64,000 nucleotides of DNA from Coniochaeta sp. PMI_546 (Eukaryota; Ascomycota; Sordariomycetes; Coniochaetales; Coniochaetaceae): positions 1,488,001 to 1,552,000 of the forward strand of contig MU271147.1 in NCBI GenBank assembly GCA_021432605.1. The letters run 5' to 3'. The position numbers and the translations under genes are program-made. Positions 9,534 to 20,565 of this stretch are shown in pieces (within the stretch, counting starts at the first letter, position 1; each line of letters starts with the position of its first letter). The notes beneath the pieces were generated by a model, which searched no databases, was not told the origin of the DNA, and saw nothing but the letters and a program-made list of their open reading frames with translations.

Positions 9534-12204
9534 ACAACCAAAAGGCGTCAAAGTCCCCCACCGGTCCGCGGCCGCCGCCGTGACCAGCATGGCAACCGTC
9601 GAAGGCCGTTATATCGGCACCTGGCGCACCCTGCAATTCGCCAACTACGTCTTCGATGCCTCGGTGCAAGACTTCTTCAACACGCTCTCCACGGGCGGTA
9701 CGCTCTGCATGGCGCCCACCGAGCGTCTCCTCTCTGACATCGTGGGCTGCATCAACGCCATGGACGTCAAACAGGCTATCATCACGCCCACCGTTGCACG
9801 GCTGTTTAAGCCCGCTGATGTGCCCGGGTTCGAGAAGCTGATTGTCGGGGGCGAGCCGCTCACTCACGATGTTGTGGAGATGTGGAAGCCGAGATGCCAG
9901 ATACTCAATGTCTATGGGCCGACTGAGACGAGTATGGTCGTAACCACCAAGGACGTGCAGCGTGGTGGTCGGATTGGAAATATCGGTGCGCCATTCCCGA
10001 CCGTGATGGCGTTCATCCTTGCGCCCGATGGGCAGAAGTTGGTGCCGTACGGTGCGGTGGGCGAGCTGTGCATCGGCGGGCCGCAGGTCACAGCCGGGTA
10101 CGTGAACCGGGACGATCTGACCAACGCCGCGTATGTGTCAAACGATGAGCTCGGACTGCGGCTCTATCGAACTGGTGATCTCGCTCGCTGGCTACCGGGC
10201 GGCGAGATCGAGTGTCTGGGGAGGAAAGATAACCAGGTCAAGATCCACGGACACAGAATCGAGTTGGGCGAGGTCGAGAGCGCAATCCGGAAGACCGGCC
10301 TGGTCAAAGATGTGGTCGCGCTGGTCTCCAAGCTTGACAACAACCCGCGGCTTGTCGCTTTCTGCATCTTCCGCGAGGAGGAGGGTTCGAGTTTCCAGGA
10401 CGTAGGGGAGCATATTGACTCCTTCGCCGCCCTGAGGGAAGGGCTCGGCTCCCTGGCCACATACATGGTGCCTAAGTTCGTCATCCCCATGGGCTCATTC
10501 CCGAAACTACCCTCACGGAAAGTGGACAGGAAGGCCTTGCAGAAGAAGCTTGAAGAGCTTGGTTCGGTGGAGCTTGGCCGCTACGTGCTTGAAACAGTGA
10601 CCGATAGCCACGAGGTGGTACCCACGGAGACACCCGCCGAGGAAGCACTGGAGCGCATGTGGTCTGAGCTGTTCAGCATTCCCGCCAGTCAGATCGGACG
10701 GGAAGCCAACTTCCTCACGCTTGGGGGCGACTCCATCTATGCCATCAGCCTGGCCAGCATGGCGCGCCAGGTAGGGTATACCCTGAGCGTGCCGAATATT
10801 CTACGGTTCCCGAAGCTGAAGGATCTGGCTGCGACAATGCAGCAGGTGGCGGGAGGTAGCGCAGCTGAGAGCCGCGTCTTCGAGATCTCACCGGCGGTAC
10901 AAGAGAGCCTGGACGCTGCCGAGATGAAGCTAGGTGAAGATATCGAATACGTCTACCCTTGCCCGCCAGGGCAAACTGAGTTCCTCACCCAAGGCAGCCG
11001 CCTAGACCAGATGTGGGTTCTCCAGACCATCAGGCGGATGCCCGCATCGGCAGATCCGGAGCGTTGGCTGGCAGCGACTCGTGCCCTCACAAAAGCCAAC
11101 GACATCCTGCGCACGACCTGGCTCCAGGACTCCACAGGCGAATGGGTCGGCTGTGTCCTCCGCAACACCAACCCAGACGTGGTCAAAGTCCCATGCCGCG
11201 ACGACACAGACGCCACTGTCGTCGCGGAGCGCATCTGGGCTGAGCGCTTCGCCTTCCCCAATTCCTTCATCCGGTATGCCATCTTCACCTATCCGAGCGG
11301 CGAGTGGGATATCCTCATCAAGATGGACCACGCGGTCTACGACGGGACACTTCTCCGCGTCTTTGACGCCCACTTCGCCGCCATCCTGGCAGGTCAGCCC
11401 ATCCCGCCGCACACCGAGTTCAAGGACTTCACCACCTTCGCCTACCAGGCGCCCAAGGCGGAGTCTCTCCGACACTGGACCGCTACGCTCCAGGGCAAGA
11501 CACCCGACAAGCTCCTGGCCCGCAACCCCACCCCCAAGATCACACAGTTCGTCAAGGAGGTGATCCCCACCCCCGGCATCGACGAAGCAGCCAGCGCCCT
11601 GGGCGTGACGTCCTCCGTCCTCTTCCAAGGCGCCTTCGAGCTCTGGATGTCGCGCTTCAGCACCTCGACCGACGTCAACTTCGACTACCTCATCTCCGGG
11701 CGCAACGTGTCCCTGCCGGACCCGCAGTCCATCAACGGCACGCTGGCGACGTTCCTCCCCGTCCGCTCGCGGCTCGACAGGGCGCAGACGCTGCCGCAGT
11801 TCCTGGGCCGGGTGCAGGACGACTTCTGGGACATGACGGAGCACGCGGACGTCGGTCTCGACGAGATCTACCGGGCTTCCGGGCTGAGCAGGGAGGTCTA
11901 CGGGAACTCGGTGCTGTTCCTGTTCCAGCCTTTCGACCCCGCGGCGGAGGCGCAGAGCAAGCCGGAGGACCGGTGGCTTGTCATGGCTAAGAGCAAGGTG
12001 CGGATGTTCCAGCCTTACGCGCTGGTTGTCGAGGTGGCCAAGGCGGTGGGGAAGGCCCACGTGTTGAAGGTGATGTATGACCCTGGTATGTTTGATCGGG
12101 AATTTGTCGGGAGGATTGTGAGGGAAATTGATCAGATTGTTAAGAAAATGATTGAGAATGTTGAGAAGGGCGAGCAAGGAAGGGTTGAGGAGCTTTTGGA
12201 CTAG
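4654..12204 (+). CDS. Bimodular nonribosomal peptide synthetase, C*-A1-T1-C2-A2-T2-C(terminal)
   Basis: One uninterrupted exon encodes 2,516 residues. An N-terminal C domain (about 45-440) has Arg151-Arg152 where HH is required (RRALIDG) and looks inactive. A1 (about 450-935) has YTSGSTGKPKG near 592. Ser635 aligns with the Asp235 that binds the alpha-amino group, and its A5 motif is NTYGLSE. T1 has LGGNS with Ser985. C2 keeps HHSLFDF (His1170-His1171, Asp1175). A2 (about 1455-1960) has Asp1668, YGPTE and the A10 Lys near 1956. T2 has LGGDS with Ser2027. The last C domain has DHAVYDG (2225-2231), like fungal cyclising terminal C domains. By alignment to GrsA I read rough codes S-A-R-G-I-V-T-Q-L-K for A1 and D-A-Q-I-I-G-V-M-V-K for A2. 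The layout recalls fungal anthranilate-using synthetases (AnaPS and TqaA types). I infer that A1 loads a non-alpha-amino acid and that a cyclic dipeptide such as a benzodiazepinedione is released. There is no TE or reductase domain. The product is unknown. Confidence 0.95.
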
Positions 12205-12324
12205 ATTGATCAACTTGGCACAATGGTTGGGACAGCTAAAACGGATCTTATGGTAGTCACGCAGGTTACTTATTCTCGGAACTTTCTTCGGCAGTTTTAT
12301 TATTACAGAGTTTTTATAGAGTTC

Positions 12325-13770
12325 TCAATGGAAGATACGCTTTGAATCCTTAGGCTCCTTATGGAGGCGCGTGTGCCCGGAGTCATCTTCAGTCGTCAAT
12401 ATCTTGTGGCCTGCAATCTTCTGCACAGAGGTCTCTGGTAAATCTGGCAAGGGTTTCGAGGTAGGATCAGATGGGTCATGGTGTACTGGACCGTTCTTTA
12501 CCCGATACGGGTCCAACAAGCCTGGACTCAGCTGATTACCCTTCGTCTGATGTTCGGTCCTCTGATGTGCCTCCACCGGATGTTGGTCGGCGGGTTGCCG
12601 ACTAGCTCGGTGAACATGGCTGTCATCCGCTTGCCCTTGGTGAACCGAATGGTGGTGTCCCTGGCGGATGCCCCGTTCATTATAGGACTGCCCTTGATTT
12701 GACTGGTCTTTCTGGACTTGTGTATTGTGTAGCTGCCCCTGGCTTCCTTCATTCCAGTTCGCCAAGGAATGGTCGTGGCCTTGGTTTGCCTGGTATTTGT
12801 TGTTCTCATGCGCGGCTGCCAGGTGTCGATGTTCCTCAACCTGGCCCTGGCGTATCTGGTTCGCATGGTTCGAGCTCGCCTCATTCTCATTGACCGCATA
12901 GTGGTCGGCTGTGTGTTGGTTTACCAAGGGGGTTATGTAGCCTTGGGAATGGCCTTGATCGATGGGTTTTCGGGGGATCTGATGATGATCCGCGTCTTGT
13001 TGGTGCACATGGCTTTGGTGCACGTGGCCAGGGCTAACCTCACGATGGCTGACCAAGACTGGGTTGGACGAGGTATGGCTACCATGACTGATCTGGTCTT
13101 GCTCCACCTGTCCTACACTTACATACCGTTGGTCCAATTCAGGTTGGTGCACCTGGGTTTGGTAGACCTGCTTCACTTGAGCTGGAATCACCTTGGGTTG
13201 GTTGATCGAGGTGTGTTTGACGGTGTCCGCGAACTGGGTGGACGAGCTTTCCCGGGGTTGATCCACGGTGCCGTGATTCATGTGCTCCAGATTCGCCTGC
13301 TGGGTCTGGGTGAATCCGGCTGTGCTCGCCTGCCCCTGACTCCACGCAGCGCCGCTGTAGACATCTTTCTCGTCGACCTGTATGAGGCGGCCGTCGGGAC
13401 CGGGCACCCAGTGCCGCGCAGGCAGGACCTCAACATCTCGAACGGGCAGAATTTTGGTGTAAACGTCGTGTGTGTGAGTTTCGCGTGTGATGTGTTCCTC
13501 GATCTGTTCGTGTACGACCGGCTTGACTACCTCCTTGGTAACGGCTACGCAGGTAAATCGATGTCAGTCAGACATGTCTATTTGTCAAAGTGAGCAGAGG
13601 TCACACGACTTACCCGGAGCGTATGTTGTCTTCCGATCTACATCCTCCGTATTGTTTAGATCTAGTGCACCATCCAACTCTTTCGCTAATTTCGCTACCA
13701 TACTGGAGGTCTTCTCATCACGAGCCTCGTGTCCGCGTGTCGTCGACGACGCATCGTTATTAGAAGACAT
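12325..13770 (-). CDS. Hydrophilic 'allergen-like' protein with long Gln/His/Asn-rich tail
   Basis: Two exons, complement(12325..13544, 13614..13770), encode 458 residues. The intron is 69 nt (gtaagt donor, cgtag acceptor, phase 1). The N terminus is MSSNNDASSTTRGHEARDEK. The second exon opens with VTKEVVKPVVHEQIEEHITR and continues VYTKILPVRDVEVLPARHW. This matches the repeated H/E/V-rich core of fungal proteins annotated as 'allergen', and the neighbour at 15307 has the same core. After about residue 110 the chain becomes low complexity, with many QGH, NQG and HxVHQ units (for example IRQGHHHSVHQGQ), and it ends in a basic segment before FH. No signal peptide, membrane segment or enzyme motif is visible. 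It is probably a disordered, heat-soluble, stress- or spore-related protein by analogy. That role is inferred. Confidence 0.75.
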
Positions 13771-15306
13771 GTTTTGGGATTAAAAGCAGCTTTGAGTTTA
13801 CTTTAACTTTGGCTTGTTGTTCATCTAACCGTCCATACAAGGATCGAACTGGTTTGCTTTGATTTTGAGTTGAGAGGAAGAGTGTAGTTGGTCCTGGGCC
13901 TTCCACTACAATAGGTCCACTGAGCAGGTCTAGGCCAGGTACAACGTCATCATGTCTTAGCGGCACGACTTCCTGGTGACGGATGATTCCCTCATTCTTG
14001 GTGGCCCAGCGGCAAGGCCACATAGCTGACCTCCGCTTCGAAGCTAGCTGTCCAGCACTTCTGGGAACCAGAACCTTGTTTCCAGTACTCCATGAGGCAA
14101 TAAGGATATACTGACGACAATGTCATGCCGACCACGTATACTGTTCCCAGTGGGGAACCTTTAGATATTCAGACGAGTGAATACATAGTACGCGCGAGAG
14201 GTGTGGGGGGGCGGGCTTCTGGTCGTGCGGCTCACACAGTTTCCGGTCGGGAACCAGCCAATGAGTAGCGTACGGCGCACACTGGTGGCCGCACCGGCTG
14301 CAGTCAATCAGATCACCAAAGCTCCGATGCTGTCCAGATCTTGGCAGGGATAGGATCGATGTTCACTGGAGTGGTCCGGACTATTTTGGACGGGCGCTCG
14401 AGATTGGCGTTGGTCTGGACAGGCCGATTTGAATGACCCACAATAAAACGTCATGTCTCCTCAGACGATTCCAGCCATTCAAGGAACTTCATTCCACTGC
14501 CGTCAATCCAATCAGCTTGGCACAGCTTTCACTGGTTCTGGGGAACCAAGGTAGGTGGTCTATAACGCTATTCCCAGGCACATTATGCAAGCGTCACCAA
14601 CAGCAGCTCACCCCATTCTTTGTTTCCTTTTAGTGTTACACTGCTGTTACCGTGCATTTGTAGCAATAGAGTGACGTTGTGGCTAGAGGAGGCATGAGCC
14701 TCAAACAGGGTTGTAGCTCCAAGCTAACAGGCGATCGAGAGATCCATTACGACACTGGGTCCATTTTAGATGCTTTCAGCTCCTCGGCCTCTCTCCTGAG
14801 GTAGCAAAGCTGTGATAGCTCCGTAAGTATGCTCCGGGTGCTTAGCGTGCGCAGCGGGCTCCGGGTGGAGTGATTTTCGTGGGGTTGCTGTTGTGCTTTC
14901 CATGGTCCCTGCAATGGCCTCAATCCACCAGCAGACTTGGTAAGGAATGCATAGTCCGCCGATTGTAACTATGTGAACGACCACTATGCTATGTCACCAC
15001 TGCTGGTTAGCTATTACCCTGCCAATTATGAGCTTACTGAAAGCGGGCAGGCCGCTCCACCATGTGCGTCAAGGCGCCGCTGACGATTGTACTTGTCGTC
15101 ATGCATGCGATGACGAAACCACGTCTGATGTCTCCTTGGAGAAGATATATTGTCTTGAGTTCATCTTCACCAGCACTTGGTCTCTCCTCCATCTCATCCT
15201 CATAATACTCAATTCATCAAATAATCTACACACGCTCGCAGCTCACATCTCACAACTCTCTCCACCTTGACCCTTCTTGCCAGACTACCACAACTCACAC
15301 ATCAAA
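13771..15306. promoter_or_regulatory. Divergent promoter of the two allergen-like genes with repeated GGGAACC
   Basis: This 1.5-kb region separates two diverging genes of the same family. GGGAACC occurs at 14063-14069, 14153-14159, 14249-14255 and 14541-14547. The second is part of the near-palindrome TTCCCAGTGGGGAA (14144-14157). No coding signal is seen. Shared regulation of the pair through this motif is an inference. Confidence 0.4.
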
Positions 15307-16230
15307 ATGGACAAGACCAAGCAAGCAGTTAAGGACTTCATGTCCAAGGCCGGTCATCACGACACCACTGTCCACGAGCAAGTCGCTCCAGCAGTCAAGC
15401 ACGAGACAGTCAAGCCCACTAGACACGAGGAAGTCACCACCGCCGTCGACAAGGAGGTTCACCAGGACCACTATCACCGTCAGATCCAGCCCGTCCATGA
15501 TCGCGAGGTTCTTCCGGAACAACACAAGCACAACGTCGGCGGCGTGATCAACCGCGAGTTCGACCACCGCAACCACGACGAGACCGAGCGCGCCCTCAAG
15601 GCAGAGGAGGCGAAGCTGAGGGATGAGCGCGTGGTCCACGAGACCAAGCACACCCAGAGCCGTGCTCCCGTTGTCGAAGGCGAGCATGTGCACCAGTGAG
15701 TTTATACCCGTGACGACCCCTTGGTTGACAGTAGTAAATACTAACTCCACTTTACCAGCCACGTTCACGAGACCATCCAGCCTGTCATCCAGAAGGAGGT
15801 CATCCAACCTGAAGTCGTCCACACCACCGTGCCCGTTCACGAAGTCCACCACAATTCTGCACAGCACCACGGCACCACAACCCTTCCTCCTGTTCACATC
15901 GACGAGTTCAAGAAGCAGGGTGGTGTCCTGACCGGCCGCCAGGAGCGCAGAAGCGAGTTCGAGGGTTGCCCGGAGGGAGTACACCACGACGGCAAGTGCC
16001 CAGAGGGTGCTCACCCTGGACACACGGCCGGTCACACATCCACACACTCTGGTCTCCACACCCGTGACAACACCACCACTGGCGTCAACCAGTCTGTCGG
16101 CGCCGGCCACACCGCCGATACCCACCATACCCACGGCACCACGGAAACGGGGAAGAAGCCCAGCCTGCTGGACAGGTTGAACCCGATGAAGGATGCTGAT
16201 CATGATGGAAAGAAGGGACTGATGGACTAA
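15307..16230 (+). CDS. Hydrophilic 'allergen-like' protein, His-rich
   Basis: Two exons, join(15307..15695, 15759..16230), encode 286 residues. The 63-nt intron has a gtgagt donor, a ctaac branch site and a ccag acceptor. The protein begins MDKTKQAVKDFMSKAGHHD. It has the family core VHEQVAPAVKHETVKPTRHE followed by HRQIQPVHDREVLPEQHKH, and then HETIQPVIQKEVIQPEVVHT. It ends in a Gly/Thr/His-rich region and the tail KPSLLDRLNPMKDADHDGKK. The conserved HEQVAP...REVLPEQH pattern defines a widespread fungal family named from allergen screens. Its cellular role is unsettled; a LEA-like desiccation or stress function is often suspected. It is divergently paired with the related gene at 12325-13770. 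A 377-codon open frame on the other strand is a shadow of its biased codons. Confidence 0.85.
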
Positions 16231-18577
16231 ATGTTCCCATATGATGGTTTTGTAATAGATATATAATCGAGATAGTAGCTCACATGGTTGCAGCAATACC
16301 GTGTTCTGGTTTCTTTTTTCGTTAACCAGAGAATTCAGAACAAGCAATACGAGTCTCAAGTAAAGTGTATACTCAGTCCGCAAAGCGCTCAAACATGTAC
16401 ATTTTGACATTAGCAGATGTGATGTCATTGTCGAGTAATTATCATCCTCATCGGCTTGATCAAGACAAGTCGGCCATTCAATTCACGACACCAGCTGACT
16501 GCCTTCACAATCATGGCTCAACCCGAGGAATTGAACCTATCGGATCCGAAAAGAAAAAAAAGAAAAAAAGGTCCAACGAACGGTTATGGATCGCATTGCA
16601 CCTTAAGTAACCAAGGTGATGCGATGTGCTTACTTGGGATTTAACAGACCTCCTTCATGCCAAAGTATTAAATATACAGTATGTATCGCAGTAGCGTCGA
16701 TTATCATCGCGCATAGTCTATCACAAGACTTTGCAATGAAATATATCTTTCTCGAAGTTTGAGCAGATTGCGTTGCAAGTGTAGCTTCAATCTGGAGCAT
16801 CATGAGCATTCGGGATGGACCGTGAAACAGCCAGTCACATGTATGGCAGTATACTGAGAGAAAATTGTCCCTTGTTCCTGAACGGGACTTGGTCTGCCAA
16901 ATTTGGTAGAAGCCTTTAGCCTACGAAACCCAATATAGATAGTCCTCATGGAGGAAGCTAGGGCTAAGAGCGGCCATTTCAGATCGCGCGGGAAGCCGGT
17001 GGCATACGCAACTTTGCCTTCTTAAACATTTATCGTGAGGCCTGACTATTATAAGCTAGCTGTTTTATACGCAGCAAACGGACCGTAGCAACAACGCAAA
17101 AGACACCCTTGGTGAATCGACAGTCTAAAGGCCCCTTGTTTCTGCTATCACTACCTAGAACTCGCAGCTACCTACCGATACGGATTTCTGCTCTTCTAAC
17201 GGCAATCTAGGAGCAAACGTCACGCTAGTCGATACACAAGAACCCTAGAATACGGTTCCAGCCTTGACAAAACGTTACGGTGCGCCGGATGTGACGTGCA
17301 TCAACTCTAATGGGAAGTCGTGCCTCTAGTATGGCAACAATCACCCTAGGATTACCATTGAAAACATAGTTGCCCAGACGGTGGCTGCTGCTCTGAAGGG
17401 GTCGTTGTTCTAGCGGGAACAACCACAATAGAAATTGTTTAACTCATGGGACTTTAACATCTCGTAGAAATCTTGAGGTTCCATGGGTTTGGCATCCGTT
17501 AGCGTGTCATTGCCGTTTGCTGGAGCTTGGGGTTCGACTGTTATACTATTGTATGGGCACATTTTCACAATATACCGAGGCTACCAATCTCGGTACGCAA
17601 TAGGTATGACACTCCGGGGTGACCCTTTTCCTCAATCATGGCTAGCAATACATGCCGCTTGCTGCACGCACTTCGGCAAGCTTGGAAGGTTAGTCTCCGA
17701 TGTAGCCTCGTTACATTACATGTAGTTGTGTCGTGTTGAGTTGCGTAAGCGTCCAAACGGCAGTACTTAAACCTACCTCAGACTCTTGCCCTCATTCTTA
17801 ACTCACCGATCAACCACGAGCGCTACACTATAGTTCAATTGAGACCAAATCAAGTTCAGCTGCCAACAGATGGCACACATAAATAATTGATAAGGTATGA
17901 GTCGAAATGAAGTGACTAGTTGCATCAGTGTTCAACTAGACGGAAGAAGTTGTGAAAGCAAATTGAGCAAGCATGCAAGTCCAAAAAGTGAATATGGGAG
18001 CCAACAGACAGATCAATGGGAAAAGTTAGAGAAAAGCTACCAAGATTTACACACACCGTCATCCACAAACCAAGGGAAGGCTCCAGGACCAGAACATGAC
18101 CAGGATTATGAGAAGACAAGAAGTGAGTAGCCGGTCCTGAGTTGAGTGTACTTCCAATTGAGACTGAACTTCAACGACAGATAGAATAAGAAAGTAGACC
18201 GACGACAGATAGGATAACTTAAAGAATGACAAGAGAAACTAAGCAGAAAACACCCCATACGCATAACACCCCTGAAAAACGGCTGAACCTGCCAAGCCGA
18301 TGATGATTCACTGTCGGCCAATGTCCAGCATTGACCAAAGGTCACCAGACAGCAATTCAGTTCTGCCCTACCCGGAAGGGCAGGTAAATGGTCTCCGGTC
18401 TCCGCACGGAAACGGCTGGACCAACCAAGTCGATATTTTATCTCCCGGTCTAATCAATGCCAGCACTGACCAGAATGCCACACCGGAATCCAGACTATGC
18501 CCGCCATGTCCCATTAAGTCAAAGCCAAAGCAAAGGGGACTACCCAATCGGTCTCACTAGGTCAGTAGCGAGACCTA
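16231..18577. other. Intergenic, 2.3 kb, no gene recognised
   Basis: There is an A-rich tract near 16550-16570 (AAAAGAAAAAAAAGAAAA type). The right end has a diverged direct repeat, listed separately. No protein family was recognised in any frame. Confidence 0.55.
18275..18545. repeat. Diverged direct repeat, about 133-bp period
   Basis: The segment starting AACGGCTGAACC near 18278, with CCAAGCCGAT and then CCAGCATTGACCA, recurs at 18411 as AACGGCTGGACC, with CCAAGTCGAT and then CCAGCACTGACCA. Both copies end near a TGCCC. The offset is about 133 bp. It lies just 3' of the Cys-rich gene and may be part of its 3' region. Confidence 0.45.
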
Positions 18578-19183
18578 TCAGCCGTAGTACCCTTCCGTGG
18601 CGCTGGAGCCGCCCCTGCCCCCGCTGCCTTGATAACCTCGTTCGTTCGCGTACCGCGGGTCGCGATACTCTCCGATCCGAGGCATCCTATGACGCCGTGA
18701 TCGGTGACCGTCATGCTGGCCGCTGGGCTCCTGGGGCTCCGGCCTACGCCAGGCCCCACTCTGGTCAAGCCGCCAGCCCGCCGCGAGAAGTTCCCTCCCG
18801 CATATGCAAAGCCCGCAAGGCTCGTGGCGGCAAGTATGCGGGTTCCCCCCCGGGCGGCGGGACGCTACCTGGCCGCGGCACTCCGATCTGCCGGCGGTGT
18901 TGATGAATTGGCAGTGGCAGCACCTCCACCCGTTATTATCGGTCCGACAGGCGTGACTGTTTATGCATTCCCATCTATCACAGGTCCCGGCAACCACTTG
19001 GGTTGCTGTCTGGAGGCTCCTGTTTCCGCTCGGGCTGCGTTGGCAGCGCAGCAGTTTGCCTGTCCTTGCGTTGCGCCGGTTTGCTTGCAAGGCCTGCGGG
19101 CAGCGATGGGGATCAACAGGATGGAACCACGTGTTGCCAGTCTTGTGGCCGCAGATATACTTCTGTACATGTTTTATGCACAT
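18578..19183 (-). CDS. Small Cys-rich putative zinc-binding protein, unrecognised
   Basis: A single exon encodes 201 residues, starting MCIKHVQKYICGHKTGNTWF. Cysteines and histidines come in clusters: C-x-H plus YICGH with HRC; then CDRWECINSHAC and WRCCHCQFINTAGRSEC; then HTCRHEPCGLCIC. This suggests two or three small zinc-binding knuckles. The C-terminal 40 residues are Arg/Gly/Tyr-rich (YQGSGGRGGSSATEGYYG), as in nucleic-acid-binding or disordered tails. There is no signal peptide. The patterned Cys spacing and the WxCxxC element make chance unlikely, but I cannot name a family. A longer gene with unseen upstream exons is possible. Confidence 0.6.
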   Translation of the reverse strand: MCIKHVQKYICGHKTGNTWFHPVDPHRCPQALQANRRNARTGKLLRCQRSPSGNRSLQTATQVVAGTCDRWECINSHACRTDNNGWRCCHCQFINTAGRSECRGQVASRRPGGNPHTCRHEPCGLCICGRELLAAGWRLDQSGAWRRPEPQEPSGQHDGHRSRRHRMPRIGEYRDPRYANERGYQGSGGRGGSSATEGYYG

Positions 19184-20565
19184 GTTTTCGAGGGCGACTT
19201 GGTATACACTAATTATATAGGTCGAAATGAGCTTTGAAGAGAGAGTGCTCGAATAACGAGTTCGGTACCGACTATCTCAATCCTATCTAAGACATAGCGA
19301 CACCATACGTGCTATTATATACTCTCAAAATTTGGAGCATGCATCAGCTTAGCAGCTCTACGATGGCAGAAAACAGCTGGGAAGGTACTGTTTCGACCCA
19401 AAGGAGAACCACGCCTCCCCATCGTCGAGGCCGCGAGCATTGTTGTTGGCCACGGCCCGTGTGAGGAGGCTGATGATACCGTCTCGGATTTTGAGAGGCT
19501 TGTCAGAGACTTGATGGTACCCGCTCGCCTTGAGACTCGCTATGAAGTCTGCGTTCCGTTAGGTATCCCAGTGCTGAGCCGCGAATGAAAGGTTAAAGAC
19601 TCCGGATGTAGGGCTACGGAAAGTCCGCTTACTGGGGAGAGCACATTGCGAAGTAGTATAGTCTTAGTAGCGAAGCTGAAGCGGAGTTTCAACCAGTAGC
19701 AACTAAAGCACTGCTATTCTGATCACAGGGGAAGGCCCCGCAAGTGGCTGACGTATGTGGAAATGGCCAAAGACTTTATGCAGAGGTGCATGAGAATAGC
19801 AACCTTGGTAAGGTCTGGCATGGCTTGCAACGTGGCAACCCAGGTCGTTGGAGGCACGGGTCCTCCCTATTTTGGGCAATAACGGCAGGAGATCCGGAGC
19901 CTTTGATTCAGAATAGGCCAGCGGTGTTCTAAACCACCAAGAACACTACATCCAACGGCCCGAGCCGTCGTCAGGCCCGGGCCATGGCCTCAACCTCATG
20001 CGGCGTAGAAGTAGCTGTTTCTGGCAAACTTGATACATATCAAAATAGCGAGGCTAACCAACCGTCGCTCCATACATAGAGCGGAGGTCGGCCGACAACG
20101 TGTACGGCATGACTTGAAACCAACATCGCCGCAACATGCCTTGTCCGAACCAAGGACTTTTCATTGGCCACACCATGTCTCCCCCCACTTTCGCTAGTGG
20201 GACAGCGCCACATTCGAGTGAGCCCACATATTTCTTGAAATGCTACCCGTTCGTACGGCACGGGCATTCATGATACAGTGCTGGCCAATTAACTGGATAT
20301 AGCATTTGCTGCAGCGCCAAAGACTCGGGCCAATAGGCCCACCCAACCACCTACTCACATACCAAATATATCTCTTGACTTGACCACCTTTCGCAAACAT
20401 CAGGTTTGATCAAGCATTTAAAAAGAAACGCACGCGCTATTTCGTAGGCAGGTCACGTTGCTTGGCAATACAGGTCTTGCAAGTTACAAACCCTTGTATA
20501 TTTCTTGTCTCCAGATACCAGTTACCAAAGGTAGGCACTTACTTTGGCACAACTAGGCGGTCCAA
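19184..20565. other. Intergenic, 1.4 kb, no gene recognised
   Basis: Only short, patternless frames are present. It may contain the 5' leader of the kinase-like gene at its right end. Confidence 0.5.

Noticed and set aside
11002-12213. 403-codon antisense open frame across the NRPS 3' end
   Set aside because: Mirror of GC-rich codons in the NRPS terminal C domain; the sense protein has clear motifs while the antisense is Leu/Arg/Gly-rich without pattern.
12769-13593. 274-codon plus-strand frame opposite the Gln/His-rich gene
   Set aside because: Antisense of a CAN/CAR-rich low-complexity gene gives hydrophobic Leu/Val runs; the minus-strand model has family motifs and a consistent intron.
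15295-16428. 377-codon antisense frame opposite the second allergen-like gene
   Set aside because: It spans the sense intron and has no family features; it is a shadow of biased codons.
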